From Pseudomonas fulva (GTDB taxonomy: Bacteria > Pseudomonadota > Gammaproteobacteria > Pseudomonadales > Pseudomonadaceae): a stretch of DNA of 64,000 nt. A program made the position numbers and the translations under genes. The number at the start of each line of letters is the position of its first letter. Within the stretch, counting starts at the first letter, position 1. Shown piece by piece: positions 60,719-64,000 of this stretch. Below the pieces are notes generated by a model. The model was given only the letters and a program-made list of their open reading frames with translations, was not told the origin of the DNA and did not search any database. The DNA lies in NCBI RefSeq assembly GCF_023517795.1, contig NZ_CP082928.1, positions 4,278,001 to 4,342,000 on the forward strand, read 5' to 3'.

Positions 60719-62506
60719 TCAGCCAGGCTGCCCGGACAGCCAGCCTCCCGCGTCGAACCAGGCGAGCAGGGCGACCGGGGATAACGGCTTGGCGAAGTAA
60801 TAACCCTGGCCCTGCTGACAGCCCCAGCCTCGCAGCAGGTGGTAGTGCAGCTCCGTTTCGACCCCTTCCGCCACCACGGTCAGGCGCAGGTCACGCACCA
60901 GGCTGATCAGGCCGCGGATGATGTGCCACTCGCTGTTACCCGGCTGGAGATCGGCCAGCAGCGAGCGATCGAGTTTGACGCTGGTGGCCGGAATCTGGCG
61001 CAGGTAGGCCCAGTTGCTGTAGCCACTGCCAAAGTCATCGATGCCGATGGCCACGCCCAGGTCGCGAAAGCGTTGCAGTTGAATCCGCACGGCCTGGAAG
61101 TCGGTGACCAGGACGCTTTCGGTGAATTCGAGCTCGATGAATCGGGGGGTCACCTTGAACGCTTGCAGGGCCTCGACCAGCTGATCGAACAGGTGCCCGT
61201 CGGTCAGATCCAGTGCCGAGACGTTCAGGGAGACGGTCATTTCCAGACCCTGAGCGCGCCAGGCCGACAATTGCTCGCAGACGCGCCGCACCACCCAGCT
61301 GGTGATATGACGAATCGAGGCCGTGGTTTCGGCCAGCGGAATGAATTCAGCGGGGCTGATCTCCCCGAGGGTGGGATGCGCCCACCGCAGCAGTGCTTCG
61401 ACGGCAACGCACCGGTTGCCCGCCAGGTCGACGCGAGGTTGGTAGACCAGCCTGAACTGGTCGGTGGCGGCCAGTGCCGCCTCGATGTCATTGAGCAGCG
61501 CGGTGCTGCGCCGCAGGCGCGAATCGATGGCCGGATCGTAATCGAGCCAGCGCCGCTCGCTTCGGCGTGCCGCATCGGTGATGCTGGACATCAGGCGCAG
61601 GATATCCGTCGGCGCGCCGGCTTCGCGCTCGAGCTGCAGCACGCTGATCCCTGGGTCGGAGAAAACCGGAATATCCGCGCAGTACAGCGGCCGTTCGAAG
61701 GCGTGCACCATGCTGTCGACCAGGCCGGACAGCGACTGTGCCCGCCCGCTGAGCAGCGCGACGAAGCCCAGGGTACCGGAACGGTACAAACGCGCCCCGG
61801 CGGGTAGCAACTCCAGCAGCAGCTCTTTGACCGCCAGCATGAAGTGGGTGAAAAACTCGCTGCCGAGCGACTTCGCCAGGCTGTCCATCCCCGTGGCGGA
61901 GAGCGGCTCGACGAGGATGGCGACCCGGTCCTGCTCGAGCCCCTGCAGAATGTCCGCCTCGAAGCGCTGCCGGTTGGGCAAGCCGGTCATCGGGTCGATG
62001 AAGTGCGAGCGATGGATGGATTCCAGTCGCGCCACCACCACCTGGGCCGCGTTGCGCAGCAGGGTCCGGCCTTGCTCGTCCATTGGCGCGTGGGCTTCAT
62101 GGTCGATCACGCAGAGCCTGCCCAGGTTGCGCCCTGATTGGATGGTCAGCGGGGCACCCGCGTAATAGCGGATGAACGGCGCGCCTGTCACCAGGGGGTT
62201 GCCCGAGAAACGCGGGTCGCTGACCGGGTCGCATATTTCCAGCACCGCCCCTTCGTCGAGACCGTGCACGCAGAAGGACATTTCCCGCGACGTCCGTTCG
62301 GGCTCCATGCCCACACGGGCTTTGAAAACCTGATAGTCGCGTTCGATGATGCTGACCAGCGAGATAGGCACCTTGAAATAGCTGGAGACCATCGCCACGA
62401 TACTGTTGAGCACGGGGTCCGAGCCGCTTTCCAGGTCAGCGGTCAGGCGGTCTACATCGACCAGCCGTGCCCGTTCTTCTTCGGGCGATGAATTGCACGT
62501 GGTCAT
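60719..62506 (-). CDS. GAF-GGDEF(degenerate)-EAL protein, probable c-di-GMP phosphodiesterase
   Basis: 595 aa from ATG 62506. GAF domain at about 20-165 (FKVPISLVSIIERDYQVFKARVG, GRLCVIDHEA). The diguanylate cyclase domain is degenerate: DPMTGLPNR is kept, but the active-site stretch reads YRSGTLGF instead of GGDEF. The EAL domain has its catalytic residues: VEALLRW, LNVSALDL, ELEFTESVL, GIDDFGSGYS, KLDRSL, VAEGVET. So it should degrade c-di-GMP, perhaps tuned by the GAF and GGDEF parts. Next to the BdlA-like receptor. Confidence 0.9.
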   Translation of the reverse strand: MTTCNSSPEEERARLVDVDRLTADLESGSDPVLNSIVAMVSSYFKVPISLVSIIERDYQVFKARVGMEPERTSREMSFCVHGLDEGAVLEICDPVSDPRFSGNPLVTGAPFIRYYAGAPLTIQSGRNLGRLCVIDHEAHAPMDEQGRTLLRNAAQVVVARLESIHRSHFIDPMTGLPNRQRFEADILQGLEQDRVAILVEPLSATGMDSLAKSLGSEFFTHFMLAVKELLLELLPAGARLYRSGTLGFVALLSGRAQSLSGLVDSMVHAFERPLYCADIPVFSDPGISVLQLEREAGAPTDILRLMSSITDAARRSERRWLDYDPAIDSRLRRSTALLNDIEAALAATDQFRLVYQPRVDLAGNRCVAVEALLRWAHPTLGEISPAEFIPLAETTASIRHITSWVVRRVCEQLSAWRAQGLEMTVSLNVSALDLTDGHLFDQLVEALQAFKVTPRFIELEFTESVLVTDFQAVRIQLQRFRDLGVAIGIDDFGSGYSNWAYLRQIPATSVKLDRSLLADLQPGNSEWHIIRGLISLVRDLRLTVVAEGVETELHYHLLRGWGCQQGQGYYFAKPLSPVALLAWFDAGGWLSGQPG

Positions 62507-62765
62507 GTCGGCTACTATGGGTGATGGAGCGGCTGGAAACACCAGGCTAAGGTGTCAGGGAGTGCCTTGAGCTTACCATCTCCCCCTATCTCCACAATTG
62601 TGCTTGGTCATCGGGCTGTTAGTCAGAGACTATGGGCACTGGCGGCGAACCGCTTAAAGCTGCAGGGGCGACTGCCGATAACCAGCTGCGGTGCCAACCC
62701 TTTGCCGTATCCACTGCCGGCGATTCGCATCCGCGCTCTCCGACCTGGCCCCAACGGAGCCACAT

Positions 62766-64000
62766 TTGATCAGTATTCTTTCCCGCAGCCTTGAGCTGGT
62801 GCGCCGACTGGCGCGCATCCAGCCAAGCACGCCGGTTCGCTACGCGGGCACCGTCATGGTGATCGCGCTGTGTGCCGCGGTGCGCGTGCAGCTTCCCTTC
62901 ACGGCACTGCCCTACCTGTTCTTCATACCGGGGCTGATGCTGGTGGGTTTCTGCTTCGGTGTCGGCCCGTCCATCCTGGGCTGCGTTCTGGCGGTGCTCA
63001 CCGCACACTATTTCTTCATCGGCGAGATCGGCTTCAACGATGGCCTGACCGCCTGGATCAGCAGCGCCAGTTTCGCCCTGGTCACCTTCGGCATGGCCGT
63101 TGTCTGCGCCCTGTTCCGCACGACCCTCAACGCGCTTTCCGATGTCAACGATCGCCTGGAACAGGAGGTCGAGCGTCGTACCCTGGAGCGCGATGGCATC
63201 TGGAACGTATCCCCTGACCTGATCTGTACGCTGTCCGAGGGCGGCGACGTGGTGGCGATGAACCCGGCCTGGCAGACCGAGACCGGGCATACCGACCAGC
63301 AACTCAAGGACGGTGCATTTTTCAGCTTCATCTCCCCCTCGCAACTGGCCGATGCGCTGCGCACCCTGGGCAAGGGGGCCATCGCGGAGCTCGATACCCA
63401 GGGTTTTCGCGCCGATGGCAAAGCGTTGCACCTGAACTGGCGGATTGCCCGTCGACAGGGCCTGTACTTCGCGGTGGCCCGGGACATCACCTTGAACAAG
63501 GAGCGCCAGGACGCGCTCGAGAATGTCAGCTCGCAATTGCAGCAGAGCCAGAAGATGGAAGCCGTGGGCCAGCTGACGGGAGGCCTGGCCCACGACTTCA
63601 ATAACCTGCTGACCGTGATCACCGGCAGCCTGGACATGCTGGAGCAGCGTATCGTCCAGGGCAACCAGGAGGATCTGCCGCGTTACGTCGGGCTTGCCCG
63701 CACTGCTTCTGGCCGTGCGGCCTCGCTGACCCACCGCCTGCTGGCCTACGCACGGCGTCAGCCGCTGGCCAGTTCAGTGGTCGACCTGGGGGGGCTGGCC
63801 CAGGACATGAGAGAACTGATCAGCAGGACCCTCACCCCGCGGATAGAACTGCAGATACTCGCACCGGAAAATGCCTTGCTGTGCTTCTGTGATGCCCACC
63901 AGCTGGAAAACGCGATACTGAACCTGTGCATCAATGCACGTGACGCCATGCCCCATGGCGGCCGCCTGCAGATCGAGATCAGCCAGACCCGCCTCGATGC
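62766..64000 (+). CDS. Sensor histidine kinase with N-terminal membrane domain (partial)
   Basis: At least 411 aa, runs off the right edge. TTG 62766 is chosen as start because GGAG stands 6 nt upstream and the frame is open from there. Four membrane helices of DUF4118 type (about 30-125), a coiled stretch, a PAS domain (about 145-245, SPDLICTLSEGGDVVAMNPAWQTETG), then the H-box GGLAHDFNNLLTVI with the phosphoryl-accepting His, and the N-box NLCINARDAMPHGG. HDFNN-type kinases often carry a receiver domain at the end, outside this window. Confidence 0.88.
   Translation, partial: MISILSRSLELVRRLARIQPSTPVRYAGTVMVIALCAAVRVQLPFTALPYLFFIPGLMLVGFCFGVGPSILGCVLAVLTAHYFFIGEIGFNDGLTAWISSASFALVTFGMAVVCALFRTTLNALSDVNDRLEQEVERRTLERDGIWNVSPDLICTLSEGGDVVAMNPAWQTETGHTDQQLKDGAFFSFISPSQLADALRTLGKGAIAELDTQGFRADGKALHLNWRIARRQGLYFAVARDITLNKERQDALENVSSQLQQSQKMEAVGQLTGGLAHDFNNLLTVITGSLDMLEQRIVQGNQEDLPRYVGLARTASGRAASLTHRLLAYARRQPLASSVVDLGGLAQDMRELISRTLTPRIELQILAPENALLCFCDAHQLENAILNLCINARDAMPHGGRLQIEISQTRLD

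Overview
The window looks like chromosomal DNA of a Pseudomonas. Most of it is GC-rich with Pseudomonas-type codon use. It carries a fadD2-fadD1 tandem next to a lipase and phaJ4 in the order I recall from P. aeruginosa. It also has several Pseudomonas-type intergenic palindromes, a large set of LysR regulators with linked transporters, and a two-PAS chemoreceptor like BdlA. I see no rRNA, tRNA, CRISPR array or prophage structure.

Layout: 1-3450 holds the end of a small membrane protein, a terminator and an aaeBXA-like efflux operon (FUSC, DUF1656, HlyD). 3457-7198 (minus) is a codB-pucR-codA cytosine operon in which every junction is a 4-nt ATGA overlap. 7596-13492 is the acyl-CoA region: DUF1993, phaJ4, lipase, and divergently fadD2 and fadD1. 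13631-18742 is a LysR gene with a tripartite MFS/HlyD/NodT efflux system. 18772-26883 is a selenium block: uvsE, a four-gene ABC importer of the PhnD type, an atypical Nramp-like carrier and, divergently, selD-mnmH. The setting suggests that the importer carries selenium oxyanions rather than phosphonate. 26888-29837 has a CynX-type MFS, an EamA exporter, a divergent MarR gene with a palindromic operator, and a small membrane protein.

29838-31257 is repeat-rich and split by an IS5/IS427-type element. 31258-37174 carries a LysR/MFS pair, an ArsR regulator with three copies of one operator ahead of a quinone-oxidoreductase-type gene, and a DUF4432 gene behind a LacI/Cra-type operator.

About 38500-47000 is accessory and visibly AT-richer from 39600 to 45750. 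It holds a structured leader with a short upstream ORF, small unknown proteins, a HEPN-like protein with zinc ribbons, an integron attC site with a decayed cassette gene, a GIY-YIG-like protein, a PD-(D/E)xK nuclease-like protein and an IS30 element. A GGCC-centred palindrome recurs between these genes, and the IS30 copy sits in the middle of one. I consider this the most likely place for an undescribed (possibly defence) function, but nothing here proves a working system.

47082-64000 returns to GC-rich DNA: a TonB siderophore receptor, SoxR with a near-perfect SoxR box driving a RidA-like gene, a LysR/MBL pair, a LysR-SDR-MFS-split transketolase-esterase catabolic cluster of unknown substrate, the BdlA-like receptor, a GAF-GGDEF(degenerate)-EAL protein and the first part of a histidine kinase that runs off the window.
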